A stretch of 64,000 bases of DNA. Source: Cranoglanis bouderius. Lineage: Eukaryota > Chordata > Actinopteri > Siluriformes > Cranoglanididae. Of the stretch, positions 47,476 to 58,639 are shown in pieces. Every line of letters begins with the position of its first letter. The stretch's first letter is position 1. The translations under genes and the position numbers were made by a program. The notes below the pieces were generated by a model. That model made no database searches. It had not been told where the DNA came from and was given only the letters and a program-made list of their open reading frames with translations. Location: contig CM042541.1 of the NCBI GenBank assembly GCA_023630585.1, forward strand, positions 14,618,501 through 14,682,500, in the 5' to 3' direction.

Positions 47476-48633
47476 ATTTATATATATGATATTTATATAG
47501 TTATACCATGGTCTGTCTGAATATTTGATTCTGATTGGCTAGAATGTGTGCATGAAATCCGTTGAATGTACAGGTAGTTCCAGTTGGTTTAATCACCATA
47601 CTATATCAATGAGCTGCCTTTAAACTGTAACCATAGTAACATACAGTTACAGCTACATACAGTAGTTAAACTCTCAGCCTCATTATTAGTAGAGACATGG
47701 CACAGAAACAGGTAATTCACAATCACCCCCCCCCCCCCATTAAATATTTATCATAATTCATTCAAATAAAGTAATGCGATAAGATTACATTTATCTCTGT
47801 GTATGATTTAGAGCATAATTCTAGATCCAACGGCCTGTATATAAAATAACCATACCTGTAGAAAACGGAGTTTGATACTTTTTTCTACAGATGCCAATAC
47901 AATTGTATAATTGTGGGGGGGGAAATCCAAAAATTATTACTGGAGATATTTTCATTTAATTTTGTAATTTGTCACTGCCGGGAAAATTATTCCAAATTTT
48001 TGATGATGCATCCTGTACTAGTCTTGTTTTCATCCTATTAAATGCTCTCTAAATACCTATTCATCATCTGTACTGTGGAACTTTATGTACAGTAAGTCTG
48101 CTTTCATGCTGGGTGTTGTGGGTTTTTTTTGTTGTTGGGTTTTGGTTTTTTTTTTTGTTTGTTTTTATTTATTTAAACAGTGCACATTTTGCATGTAATC
48201 ATACAGAAAGTGGCCTTTTGTTAAAATAAATGCATTTTTCAAAAAAATCTGGTCCAATCAGGTCATAAGTTGGGGGGAAACCAGAATAACAAACATAGAG
48301 GACACCATGTTGAGTTTCCAACTAAAAAAGGAAAACATAAAGTGAAAGCACTCTAAGTGTGGCTTGATGAAAGTACAGTGGTGTGATTGGTATTATTTTG
48401 GCTTTGATGCAGCAGATTGGAAATGAACCAGCTATGAAGTGAGTGAAGCTCAGTGGGATTCAAGGAAACATGTTGAACTATTAAGGAGGATCCTTGCTTT
48501 GGTAGAATGTGTTTTTTCTGTGCAGTTTTAATGTTCTAATACAAGTCCTGCATTTTTCTTCCCACAGAATGAGTTATCAAGAAAGGCCAATCACGATGCT
48601 GTTCTGAACTCCACTGTTAAAGATGTGCTGTAA
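35127..48633 (+). CDS. prc1: Protein regulator of cytokinesis 1 (14 coding exons)
   Basis: Fourteen in-frame exons give 576 aa: 35127-35146, 36114-36246, 36320-36442, 37495-37728, 39658-39828, 39934-40083, 41741-41891, 42004-42140, 42251-42346, 44466-44612, 44717-44812, 44903-45007, 47204-47305 and 48568-48633. All borders are GT-AG. The protein family (PRC1/Ase1/MAP65) crosslinks antiparallel microtubules of the anaphase midzone and recruits KIF4A and PLK1. Residues 1-300 are the helical dimerisation rod (RKSEALA and IWDSIGIMEDQR near the start, SFERD-like TSLERESVC in the middle). The microtubule-binding spectrin domain covers about 300-430, with the conserved RKAADPNRFSNRGGTLLK loop from residue 374. 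The C-terminal tail is Ser/Thr/Lys-rich with two CDK-type sites, T466 (TPNK) and T480 (TPSK), matching the paired TPxK sites of human PRC1. The tail ends in ELSRKANHDAVLNST, resembling the human C-terminus. At 576 aa it is slightly shorter than human (620). An in-frame second ATG at 35130 is an alternative start. Teleosts can have prc1a and prc1b; I cannot tell which this is. Confidence 0.95.
35583..35764. mobile_element. hAT MITE in prc1 intron 1
   Basis: It is 182 bp with inverted ends TAGTGATGTGTCGTTC and TAGTGACGGCAGTTC (right, reverse complement). An 8-bp target-site duplication CTTTGTTA / CTTTGTTG (7 of 8 identical) lies at 35575-35582 and 35765-35772. The interior GAGTCGGTTCTTACTGGTGA is a familiar hAT-MITE core. 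Confidence 0.85.
36520..36775 (+). repeat. tRNA-derived SINE in prc1 intron 3
   Basis: The tRNA-like head has an A box (TGGCTCAGGTGGTAGAGC) and a B box (GGTTCGATTCC). The body has GGGCAAGACACTGAACCCC and GAGTGTGAGCGTGAATGG. The tail has AAGGCGCTATATAAGTGCAG. The orientation is the same as prc1. Confidence 0.85.
38155..38780 (+). mobile_element. GGGATAGTTCACCC-type repeat in prc1 intron 4
   Basis: It begins TTAAAGGGATAGTTCACCC and AAAAATGAAAATTCTGTCAT, one of the commonest ostariophysan interspersed repeats. The part from about 38330 contains two similar blocks (CTCTTCCTCTGCTGTACACA near 38325 and CTCTTCCTTTGCTGTAAACA near 38625). It is non-coding; I do not assign a superfamily firmly. Confidence 0.65.
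40557..40879. mobile_element. MITE-like element in prc1 intron 6
   Basis: Inverted ends read CAGTCCATACAGGATTTCACAG and CAGTCCCTGCAGGAATTTGC (right, reverse complement; first motif trimmed core CAGTCC.T.CAGGA). The interior has the GATTTTCCTGGGGCTTTTTT and GCGGTGCATCCTGCAGAGG core of a known fish repeat. No clean target-site duplication was found. Confidence 0.6.
41168..41344 (+). repeat. tRNA-derived SINE with 9-bp target-site duplication
   Basis: The head has GGTAGCTCAGTGG (A box) and GAGTTGAAATCC (B box). The body has AGTCGCTCTGGATAAGGGCG, and the tail is (GAAT)n. ATGAAATTG flanks both ends (41159-41167 and 41345-41353). It lies in prc1 intron 6. Confidence 0.88.
43195..43679. mobile_element. 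Tc1-derived MITE in prc1 intron 9
   Basis: It is flanked by TA (43193-43194, 43680-43681). Perfect inverted ends read CAGTACTGTGCAAAAGTTTT (right end as reverse complement). At 485 bp it lacks transposase. It shares its ends with the copies at 14097 and 57353. Confidence 0.9.
45120..45312. repeat. Possible MITE fragment around a Tc1-type insertion
   Basis: TTAGGGATACATCGGTACAG and GGTATCAGCCTGATGTCATG resemble the end of a fish MITE family. Related wording occurs at 63895-63960. It may continue after the inserted element at 45314-45778. Confidence 0.35.
45314..45778 (+). mobile_element. Tc1-like deletion derivative in prc1 intron 12
   Basis: It is flanked by TA (45312-45313, 45779-45780) with inverted ends CACTATATGGCCAAAAGTAT and CACTATATGGCCAAAAGTTT (right, reverse complement). 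A transposase remnant reads VEELEWPAQNPDLNPTG, the region of the last catalytic acid, before running into stops. Confidence 0.85.
46140..46325 (-). repeat. tRNA-derived SINE in prc1 intron 12
   Basis: On the minus strand GGCTCCTGAGTGGCTCAACA holds an A box and GAGTTTGATTCCCGACGATG a B box. CACAGCCATCCATGGCCGAG follows. The tail is unclear. Confidence 0.65.
47426..47473 (+). repeat. (AT)n microsatellite
   Basis: About 23 AT units in prc1 intron 13. A diverged copy of the dispersed MITE family may follow at about 47490-47700. Confidence 0.85.
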
Positions 48634-48935
48634 TTCAGCTTCAAAATGTGTCATTTCATTTTAGGTCAAATTTTCATGAACAGTTACTTAAGGCATTTCT
48701 TTTTCTCAGGTGATGTTTTTATTTACATTTGTACCCTTCCCCACACCCCACCCCCAAGCGCTTTGCTTTTTTAGCAGGTTTTTTTTTCTTTTCTTTTTCT
48801 GTTCTTATTTTGTATCAGGTTTATATAATCTTTTATTCTATACATTTCATCTATTTCACATGCTTTTAAGCTGAGTACCTTAAAAGTACACATTACTATC
48901 TATTACAACTGTGTTTTTTGTTCTCATAAAAGCCA

Positions 48936-48941
48936 AATAAA
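48936..48941 (+). terminator. prc1 polyadenylation signal
   Basis: AATAAA lies about 300 bp after the stop codon, followed by a GT-rich ATTTGTGTCTTT. The 3' UTR in between is T-rich and contains no other clear gene feature. Confidence 0.7.
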
Positions 48942-49054
48942 TATCGAAATTTGTGTCTTTACTTAACGTACCTGCATTAGCTAGCAGAACTCAATTTCCA
49001 CGACCCAATGGTACTAAAGTCTCAGGGTTGTGTTTGAACCGTTGCCACTTACCG

Positions 49055-49345
49055 CATGTTCTCTATTCAATTCAATTTTATTTGTATAGCGCTTTTAACA
49101 ATGGATACTGTCACAAAGCAGCGTTACAGAAAAATATAAATTCAGGATATAATGTTTCAATTTATAAATGTATCCCTGACCAACAAGCCAGAGGCAACTG
49201 TGGCAAGGAAAAACTCCCTTGAGATGACATGAGGAAGAAACCTTGAGAGGGACCAGACTCAAAAGGGAACCCATCCTCATCTGGGTGACACCAGATAGTG
49301 CAATTATAAATAATTCCTTTCTGTAACTGTGTTCTACAGGGTCAA
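49055..49345 (+). repeat. Fish interspersed repeat with TTTGTATAGCGC motif
   Basis: ATTCAATTCAATTTTATTTG followed by TATAGCGCTTTTAACAATGG, CACAAAGCAGCGTTACAG, AGAGGCAACTGTGGCAAGG and GAGGAAGAAACCTTGAGAGG is a very widespread fish repeat tail (LINE/SINE-like). It lies just beyond the prc1 polyadenylation signal. Confidence 0.65.
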
Positions 49346-49349
49346 AAGT

Positions 49350-50249
49350 GCAATTGTATAACCAGGAAATTCATTATAGAATTCACTTCATATTTCACAT
49401 GAAGTCAATTTTGTTGAACTTATCCACTGTTCACTGATGGAGACTTGAGTGCAAAACTGTTTGTGGCAAATGCAATCCTAAAGCTATAATAGCGATTATG
49501 GTCCTAGCCATTGTAGCAAAATTGTTCATATGAATTGTGGTCCAAAGCCATCTTCATGATTTTTACCTATGTTTTTAGCCATCCTCGGCAGCACCGAGTG
49601 ATTTCCAATTGATGTGTGTGCAACACAAAAGAGAAAGTTCCTTCCTCCCTCCCCTCCCTCTCCTTCCTTCCCTCTCATTCTTTTCTCCCTTCCTTCCTTT
49701 TTCTTCCTTCCTTCCTTTTCCAGTTAATCAGTGTTGATTAATTTTCTATAACAGCAGCTATGACAGTAATGCAGCTGTTTATGTTAATGCGCTCATTCAT
49801 CCTTCTTTAAAATTATTTTTTATTGTCTTTTTTTTTTTACCCGAGTGATGCTCTGCATTGTTTAAATCTGTTACCATTTACACTACACGACTGGTTAAAG
49901 CTGAGTGAGACTGGTAGAGTACAAATGTTCTTTCTTTCTTTTTCTTTCTCTTGTGAGTGGGTGCCGTCGCCTCATCTCATTGTGATGTAGTTTGCATTTT
50001 TCTTAGTCAACCTTTTTCTTCATGTGTATTTGATTCACTTAAACACAATGGTATAATAATTTGGGCACTTTTGTGCTTTCAGGGCATCATGAAGCATTTT
50101 AAGTAATTAATCATTTGTCATTAAGCCATCTCCTCTGAATATTCTTCCAGATTACATAATACGAAGATAAATAACGTATTAGTTTTCCTTTGTGTAAAGA
50201 ATGTGTGGTGCAATTGAATTTTTTTTTAATGGATACAATAATGAGCACA

Positions 50250-50280
<31 letters not shown>

Positions 50281-51390
50281 ACAATAAAACTTCTACAATC
50301 CCACAGGTACATTTTAAACAATATTTCAACACATAAAATCATATCAGAGAATACAAGAAGGTACAATAAGAAATGTCACACAGTGACAAATGTCACTGCT
50401 CCTTATTTCTGAAGCCAAAACTGTACACAAAAATAAATAGAGCAGTCCATCTAAGGAGAAAAGTGGATCTACCAGAGGCTGATCTTCAGCATGTTGATGG
50501 AAAAAATTTTGCTTTAAAAGAACAGTTTAGCCACAATTTAAATGTACACACTGTTCCTCTTACCCAATATGGGGTTAAGACATGTTTGGTGTCCAAAATT
50601 TTGTTTTGCACTGGAGCTAGAAGGCTAAAGCTGTTTTCTCAACTGCTGATTCTAGCTAGGATGGAAGAGCCTTGTCATGGTTACAGTGTGCACATTGCGT
50701 GAGCAGCGATTTGTTTTCTGGAAAAATAAGAGAATGTGAAGTGTGAAAGCAGCCTGATGTAGCTGACGGAAGCTCACTGATGTGAGTTTAGCATTGTACA
50801 AAATGCATTCTTAATTTATCTACTTTACTGTGAACTTCAGACACAAAAACTATGTTTGGGGTATGAAGAAAATTGTGTACATTTTTCTTTTAAGTAACCT
50901 CAGAGCAAGCTACTTGGCTCACCCTGACACGGAACCATGAGAAATTCACTTGTAAGAATTTTCCAACAATTAAAGTCTGGCAGTGTCAGCTCCATAAATG
51001 AGAAATGGTGAGGTCAGTGCTCCTCATGGCCGATTTGAAATGACATTTGGTCAAGGAGGAGACCAGCTATGGATTTTTCTTTGTAGCATCCGCTATTGTC
51101 TATTTTTTCCTTTGTCTAATTAGTTTCACTCAGATTTCACGGCTAGTCGTCTCTCGTGTGCTGTTGTGCTTGGCTTACCCTTTACCATGACCTGAGCAAA
51201 GTTTGTGAGATGCTCCTTCACAAGGTTCATTGTAGTGATTCAACTTCATGTTTGTCACAAAAGGTAAAAATCCAGGAGTATTAGAGCACTGGAGCATCTC
51301 TGGCTTATTTGAAGAAGCCTTGTCTTCCAACTGTGAGCTGATGCTGGTTTGTAGTAACAGGTTGCTGCCATCTATAGGTTTGTATTGTCT
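49350..51390. other. Spacer after prc1, low-complexity patches only
   Basis: It contains a pyrimidine-rich CCTTCC stretch at 49630-49725, a fragment of the dispersed MITE family (about 49720-49800), a long T tract near 50252-50275 and (CTTT)n near 49930. No coding exon is supported. Confidence 0.45.
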
Positions 51391-51393
51391 TTG

Positions 51394-51487
51394 TTAGAAA
51401 ACACCAGCAGAATCCAGAGATTCCTGTTCACTACTAAGGATTCGCTTGCCGTTGTCACTGCAGCTTCCGTTTGGAAGAAATGACAAC
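51394..51487 (-). CDS. Orphan terminal exon candidate, minus strand
   Basis: On the minus strand a good acceptor (TTGTCCCTCCACAG) is followed by 31 codons read from the second base: LSFLPNGSCSDNGKRILSSE then QESLDSAGVF and TAA. The peptide composition looks like a genuine cytoplasmic tail. I do not recognise the protein. If real, the gene would extend to higher coordinates, where I see no partner exon inside the window, so the intron would be very long. A chance open frame next to a chance acceptor is the main alternative. Confidence 0.25.
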
Positions 51488-51699
51488 CTGTGGAGGGACA
51501 ACACTGACGTTACAACACTAGTGTTACAGGTATGAACATGAAAGTGTCTTCCATCAGGATGCACAAAGAACAGGAACTAATGAATATAACACAAACTATG
51601 AAAAGATTATGAACAATGAGGGTCTATCTGCAGGTGGCAGTCCATAATATGAACTCAAACACACCTTTAGTCCTCTAAAGTTTTATGATGCATTCAAAA

Positions 51700-52520
51700 A
51701 GTTACTTACAGTAGCTAAGCTGACAGAATGTCTGAGATAATTTTAAGCCATATTCATAATCTTCACTACTAACACTAGCTAGAGCAAACTATTGTAAGCA
51801 GTGAATTTTGGGAACCAATGGTGACTTAGCAGTTCTCTAAGAAATCTTAGCTGACATTACTCAACTAGCTAGCATAAGCAGTATATATTATGAATATTCA
51901 TAAAAAATCCTGTCAGCTATGTCATGACATGTTAGCTAGTAGTGAGCATTACAAACATTTATAAACACGGCTTTAGAAATTCTCGAATGTTAGCTCATGA
52001 TACCTTGCTAGCTAGTATTAGTAGCAAAGATTATAAATATGGCTTACGAATTCGTTTAGAAATTCCATAAAGTTAGCTGATGTTGATGAGCTAGCTAGCA
52101 TAAACAGTATATGTATATAAAAATTTAAGAATATGCCTTAAATATTCTCTCTGAAATCCTTCCAAGTTAGCACATTATTGTTAGCAATGAATATGACATT
52201 TACAAATGATGACTTTAAAATTCCCCAAGAAATCCTGCCAAGATAGGTGATGTCAGCTTGCTAGCATAAGCAGTATATATATTGAATATGTCTTCACAAA
52301 TGTCCTGTCAGGTTAGCTCATGTTAGCTAGCTGTTTAGCATCAGCTGTTAAATATTATGAACATTATAAAATTCTCCCAGAAATCCTGTCTGATTAGCTC
52401 ATGTCAGCTTGCTGACTAGCATAGTGGTTATAGAAAGCTGCAAACATTTATTAATGTAACTGAACATTTCTGTTAGCATTCCTGGCTAGGGCATGTTAGC
52501 TAGCTATTTCACCCTGTTTG
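51700..52520. repeat. Degenerate tandem array, about 65-90-bp unit
   Basis: A core like GTTAGCT..GCTAGCATAAGCAGTATAT.. plus AAATCCTGTCAG recurs near 51868, 51935, 52010, 52095, 52170, 52262, 52333 and 52416. Copies are diverged, with steps of roughly 65 to 90 bp. There is no open reading frame. Confidence 0.65.
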
Positions 52521-52889
52521 GTCTGCAATCTGTAGAGAAGACCCTATTGCTAATGACGGAACATAAAAAAGTAAAATCATGCAGGGACAATATTCACCAC
52601 AGCATTTTTCATTTATAAGAATATGCAGTCAAATAATTTAATTCTCCAACTTTGTATGGCATAACAGCACATGGATGAACAGAAGGGAACTTGACAGAAC
52701 ATGATTTCTCAGTTACCTACACTTAAGTTCAAAGCTGTGTGGCAGAATGGTCTTTTACATTTTTCTCCTGCTACTGATACTGCATTGTGACTGAGAAATC
52801 TTCATTAAAGATCCCCAGAAGCATTACAAACACAGAGACAATTACTTTAGCCACAACATTGACAGAATCATCGGGAAATACCTATTATT

Positions 52890-52987
52890 ATGGGTCTGCC
52901 CATTGAATCTGTGTGCCAGGAGCTCCGGCAGAACTGGAGACGGCACCTCGATAAAAGTGCTCCTGATAAGTACATGAAATATAGAAG
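52890..52987 (+). CDS. Orphan exon candidate, plus strand
   Basis: ATG at 52890 opens MGLPIESVCQELRQNWRRHL followed by DKSAPDKYMKYR, ending at a strong donor (TATAGAAG|GTAAGC). An acceptor-like CTGTGTGCCAG at about 52919 offers an alternative internal-exon reading starting at Glu. The peptide is charged and Trp/Arg-rich and looks protein-like. I do not recognise it and found no following exon in the window. Confidence 0.25.
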
Positions 52988-53045
52988 GTAAGCCGGATTA
53001 TTTTACCACCAAGGTTAACTCTGGCCCAAATCTGGGCTTTTCATA

Positions 53046-53395
53046 TGGCGGGGTCCAAAAGCCTTAGACCACATTGAAATTCTGTTGTTTTTCTTTTCAT
53101 TTATAACTGGAAATACAGAAAAAACAGAAAGTTTTAAAGAAATAATTAAAACAAAGAAAAGGAAATGTTCAAAATGTTCAAGATTCTGCATGATTTGTTG
53201 TTCACTGTTCAAGTTTAAGCAAATTTGTGACTTTGTACAAAAAGTCAGATATTCCTTGAGATATATCTCTTCCACTGAAGAGCGTGCTCAGACGACACTC
53301 CTGTGGTTTTGCTCTAACATGAATCATCAGGTTTTACACAAACTTGTGGAGTCCATGCCAGCTATACAGTACCCACTATATATACACTGTGTGTA
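53046..53395 (+). mobile_element. Decayed Tc1/mariner fragment
   Basis: The end GGGTCCAAAAGCCTTAGACC resembles a fish Tc1/mariner terminal repeat. About 300 bp later the frame reads WFCSNMNHQVLHKLVESMPA, like a transposase C-terminus. The middle is missing. Confidence 0.45.
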
Positions 53396-53879
53396 ACTAC
53401 ACTTAATGGCTATTTTATTATGTCCACCCACCATATAAGTCACTCTGAATGGTGTCCATCAATGGAACGAGGCCATCATGGGACCACCGGTGACCTGATA
53501 TTATTTGGATGGTGTTATTAATTGTTTAACATTGTATACCTACAAAGTGCACCTAGATATATGGTAACAAAAAAAAAACTTGGTCTATATTCACTTTTGT
53601 TTCCTACATTACCAATAATGCTGTTTAACTGCCCACTGATAGTCACACAGTGGAAGTTAATCTCTATCTAAAGATTGATGCAGCAGCACTTTAGACCTTT
53701 AGTCTGTTCAGCTTTCTCACCTCCTTATCTGTATGCTCTGCTCAAACATTGTTCACACCGTCATATCATCAATGCCATCGTTCTTGTCATCTTGTAGATC
53801 ACTAAATAACCAAGCCGAGTCTCTCATCCAAACTGAGTGGTATATCTGCATTCTGGGACTTTGAGTCCAACGGTTGAAC

Positions 53880-54825
53880 TGATGTCTCCACTATTCTACA
53901 CTGGATTTCTCATTAATATGACATTAAACGTCACTGGAAAATGGTGAGAACAAAGCTCTTGTCCTTTGATTGCAAAGAATTTAGGTCTTTCACCATCTAC
54001 AGTGCATAATATTGTGAAATGATTCAAGGAATCCGGAGAAATCTCATTGCGTAAAGGTCAAGGCCAGAAACCACTGTTGAATGTGCGTGACTTTTGAGCC
54101 CTCAGGCGGAATTGCCTGAGAAATCATCACGTATAACCACATGGGCTTGGGAGTACTTCGGAAAACCGTTGTCACTTAACACAGTCCGCTGCTGCATCCA
54201 GAAATGCAACCTGAAACTTTATTACGCAAGGAGGAAGCCACACATCAACTCTATGCAGAAATGCCGCCGAGTTCTCTGGGCCCGAGCTCATCTCAGATGC
54301 ACTGAAAGGCAGTGGAAACATGTGCTGTGGTCAGATGAGTCCACGTTTCAGCTTGTTTTTCGGGAAAAACGGACATCAAGTTGTCTGTGCCAAAGAGGAA
54401 AGAGACCAACCAGACTGTTATAACCGAAAGGTGCAAAAACCAGCATCCGTGATGGAATGGGGGCATGGGTGACTTGCATACGTGTGAAGGTACCATTGAC
54501 ACGGAGGTGTATATTGGGATTTTAGAGAGACATATGCTGCCATCAAGGCAATGTCTTTTCCCAGGAAGTCCATGGTAATTTCAGCAGGACAATGCCAGGC
54601 TTTCAAATTCCCCAGATCTCAGTCTGATCGAGCATATGTGGGATGTGCTGGACAAACAAGTCCGATCCATGGAGGCTCCACTTCACAACAGGACTTGCCA
54701 GATACCACAGCACACCTTCAGAAGTCTTGTGGAGTCCAGAGGGGTCAGAGCTGTTTTGGTGGCACAAGGGGGACTTACACAATATTAGGCAGGTGGTTTT
54801 AAAGTTATGGCTGATCAATGTATAC
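53880..54825 (+). mobile_element. Decayed Tc1-like element
   Basis: The N-terminal remnant is near 53995-54090. An open stretch at 54094-54423 includes YYARRKPHINSMQKCRRVLW and the first catalytic motif LWSDESTFQL, after which stops and frameshifts accumulate. The right end TTAGGCAGGTGGTTTTAAAG followed by TTATGGCTGATC is the recognisable terminus of this family. Confidence 0.75.
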
Positions 54826-54829
54826 ATTT

Positions 54830-57345
54830 ATTAAAAACTTTAGAAACTGAAACTGTCAGTAAACTTTTGACAAGGAGTAGATCATCTGTGTTTTTAAAGA
54901 AAGAAGTTGGCTTTCTCATAACACCCGAAATTCCCAACTCCAGCTGAAAGCAATCTTCATGTCATTGCTTTGACCCCTCAAGTTATTTTCTTGTCAAAAG
55001 TAATCATACACAAAATGCACACATGGTTGTTCATTTATGAATTGCAAGTTTATAATCAGATTAATAAATCAATCATTAATGCAACTGTGATTATAACTTA
55101 TATTTCAAAAGTACAGATATGCTGCCAAAGCACATGATCACAGTTCTTGCTTTTGAAACATCTCACTAGTGTAATGTTTTCAAATTGAAGCTACAAACTG
55201 TCAAACCTCTGGGTGTAAAATGATGACGTGTGTAAACCCATAAAGTGAGACATGTTACAGATTTAGAAACTTCATAAAACTGCAATTTGTTTGATTACTT
55301 TAGACAGGAAATGGCCTCCATATTTTTCTTTTCCCGAGCAGTGGTTAATACCTGGTGCTTAACTTTGGAGTTCCAATGTAGTAAAAGCTTTATAGTGGAC
55401 TTAAATTTCATTCCTCAGTCTGGAACATGGTTGGATAGGTTGGATTACAGAAAGAATCTGATAATTAAAACATCGTCAATCACGGAGGAGCAGAATATGG
55501 GGCAGAAAGTATCACAGCATCATGTGTAAAACCTCAGCAGCTATTTGACACATTGCATGGCTTTAGTGGGATTAGCTTGACAGAATTGTCCATTTAGCCC
55601 TCCTTGTATTTTTAAATAAAACAATTAGCTACAAGTTTCTAGTACATGAAAACATGGCTCTTTTTTTCTTCTGTGCTTTATCCCATGCAGAGTTAAATCT
55701 AGACTGAAGGTTTAAAGGATTGGTGCATGATCATACAGGTGATTGACTTGGCTCTGATTTAGTAGGGTACAACTGTGCAATTTTCAGCCTGTCTGCTACG
55801 GAAGCCAAGAAAGTTCATCATCACGTCCACATTTCTCATATGTGAGTTCCCTGCTCCTCTCCTCTCTGCACCCCTCCCCCCTTCCAAGTCCATCTACATT
55901 TTCCTCAGACTTCTGTTTCAAGCTGTCTCTGTAACAAACATCCAGAGCAAACACACAGCAATATGACAGGCTCACATGCTTCACAGCATGTTTACTATCC
56001 AAGAGGTCTTTCAGAAGTTGATTTCCAGACGCCTTGCCAAAGTCAAATATGTGAAGTCTGTATCAACATTTTTTTATCCTCTCCGAAATGACCTCATGAT
56101 CATTGGAAGAGGAGTTTGAATGCTTTCCAAGGAAAATTCTTTGTGACTTAAAATTGCACGTTACTAAACTGTTCGGAACCTGAATCCAAATATTTCTGCC
56201 GTCCAAAATAAAACTGTGATCAATCCCGGATGATAAATTCTGAAGCTCCAATGAATATGAATCTTATTATTAAAGCTTTTAAAAGCACAGTTCTAAACAG
56301 AATTCATTTATAACTGGAAATCAAAAGGCATGCTCACGTTGTCTATAGGATTCCCCATACCCGTTTAATTGATTAAACTTTTAGAAGTGTTGTTTTTGTC
56401 CATTTCCTGAAGAACATAGCTTAGCTGACTGAACAGAACAAATCTACAAAGCTCAAAGAGAAATGGGATGTTGGATCGGAATAAAAAACTCGCTGCAGTA
56501 GGTATTCTGTAATACAAGCTTATCACATAGAAATCATTCTATATTAACAGTGTATACTGTATACCTTCACCAATTGCAAATAGTACCACAAATAGCAGTG
56601 GAAAATTTCAGAGGTTATAGATTAGTGCTTAAGCTGTCACGGAGAAATGAAAAATGTTGGAGTTACCCTCAGGTCAGTGAGTATTTCAGGAAGGCATTTC
56701 AGGCCGTTCACATGAACCTTTACTATAATAAGACTTTATCAGATAAGATCAGTGATCCAGCACGGCTTTGTTCTCTCTTTTATGAGGTACATTATGCTCA
56801 TCATGTTCAGTAATACTCCCCATATGTCCAAACAGATTCTCACGACGCTGTGTGTTTTGAGATGCATTTACCAAAAGGCAGGCCCTCCTCTGACTCAAGC
56901 TTCATGTCTTTGGCTAATATAAACACAATGCTTAAACTACAGCTCAGGGTGCTGTACCGTATCGCTGTGAATAACATCATCATTAGTTTTCTGCACCACA
57001 TTAGACTCTAAATGAAATGTATTTCTATACAACCCTAATAACAAAATTCAATAAAAATTAAGAATTAATATGAAACATATGTCTTCTCTGAAATGTTAAT
57101 CAAAGTAATCCAAATTCACAGCTTTATTCCATTATTACTATCTGACATCCTCAACCACAGAATCACACATGCTCAGGGGTGGAAAAAGTATACCCATGTA
57201 TTGTGTTAAAATCTTGCAAAATGAAAGTGAATGTAGGATGTAGAGGTGAGAAAAAATCTATTCTTATATGCACCTTGATTCTTTCTTTCAACGATTCTGC
57301 ATCAACATACAGATCTCCATTATATACACTGTATAAATATACAGT
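54830..57345. other. Gene-free spacer, nothing firmly recognised
   Basis: Mostly unique AT-rich DNA. A pyrimidine-rich segment (55850-55925) and several short open frames are present, without splice-bounded exons or known domains. It could be intron of a gene outside the window. Confidence 0.4.
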
Positions 57346-57352
57346 ATATATA

Positions 57353-58630
57353 CAGTACTGTGCAAAAGTTTTAGGCACTCTATTTTTTTTAGTACAAACT
57401 TTGTTATAGATTTTTTATTTTATGACTTCTACATGATCAAATCAGTACAAAAAACATTTTAGATTCCCAAACATTAGTTTCCTAGCACAAAATTAAATGT
57501 TACAGAAACATGTTTGTATGTCATTAAAGAAAGCCAACGATAAGCCAACATGAAGATCAGAGAGCTGCCTACGGGAGAAAAACAAGCCATTTTGAAGCTG
57601 AGAAAAGAGGGAAAATCAATCAGAGGCATTGCACAAACATTGGGCATAGCCAATACAACAATTTGGAATATGCTGAAAAAGAAAGAAACCACTGGTGTAC
57701 TGAGCAACAGACACCAAATGGGTCGGCCAAGGAAAAACAACAACAGCTGTTGACAGAAATATTGTGAGAGCTGTGAACAAAAACCCCAAAACAACAGTCA
57801 GTGACATCATCAATAACCTCCACAGGGCAGGGGTGAAGGTCTCACAATCCAGCATTCAAAGAAGACTTCAAGAACAGAAATATAGAGGCCACACCACAAG
57901 ATGCAAATCACTCATCAGCAGTAAGAATCGGAAAGCCAGATTGGAATTCGCAAAGAAATACAGAGATGAGCCACAAAAGTTCTAGATCCAAGATTAACCT
58001 CTACCAAAGTGACAGAAAGGCCAAAATGTGGAGAAAGAAAGGATCTGTTCTTGATCCAAAACATACAAGCTCATCTGTGAAACATGGTGGAGGTAGTGTC
58101 ATGGCTTGCATTTTGTCTGCCAATTTACAGAGAAATGCATCCAAATTAATCAGGAGGAACTTCATCATGCAGCAAGACAATGATCCAAAACACACTGCCA
58201 ACTCAACGAAAGACTTTATCAGGGGGAAAAGGTGGAAGGTTTTTAGTCTGGCAAAGTCAATCACCAGACCTTAACCAAACTGAGCAGCATTTCACCTTCT
58301 GAAGAGGAGTTTGAAGGGAGAAACCCCCAAAAACATACAACAACTTGAAAGAGTCTGTGGTAAAAGCCTGGAAAAGCATCACAAAAGAAGAAACCAACAA
58401 TTTGGTGATGTCAGTGAGTCACAGGCTTGATGCAGTTATTGCAAGCAAGGTATACGACACCAAATATTAAGTGTTTTTTATTTTAATTCCTTCAAGACGT
58501 ATCAGTTCCTATAATTTTTCTCACCTAAAAATTGGGTGGTCTGATACAAAAGGCTCTATGTTTTATGCTGTTTGACACATCTAGATGTAAATACAAGAAA
58601 ATAAAAGCTGAAAGCCTAAACTCTCATCTC
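57353..58630 (+). mobile_element. Tc1-like element with degraded transposase
   Basis: After a TA it begins CAGTACTGTGCAAAAGTTTT, the same end as the MITE at 43195-43679. From ATG 57550 it encodes MKIRELPTGEKQAILKLRKE with helix-turn-helix SIRGIAQTLGIANTTIWNML and GRPRKN, then VKVSQSSIQRRLQEQKYRGH. The first catalytic region is shifted or eroded near 57980. The second Asp remains in IMQQDNDPKHTANSTKDF, and stops follow. The right terminal repeat was not identified. Confidence 0.8.
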
Positions 58631-58639
58631 ATATCCATC

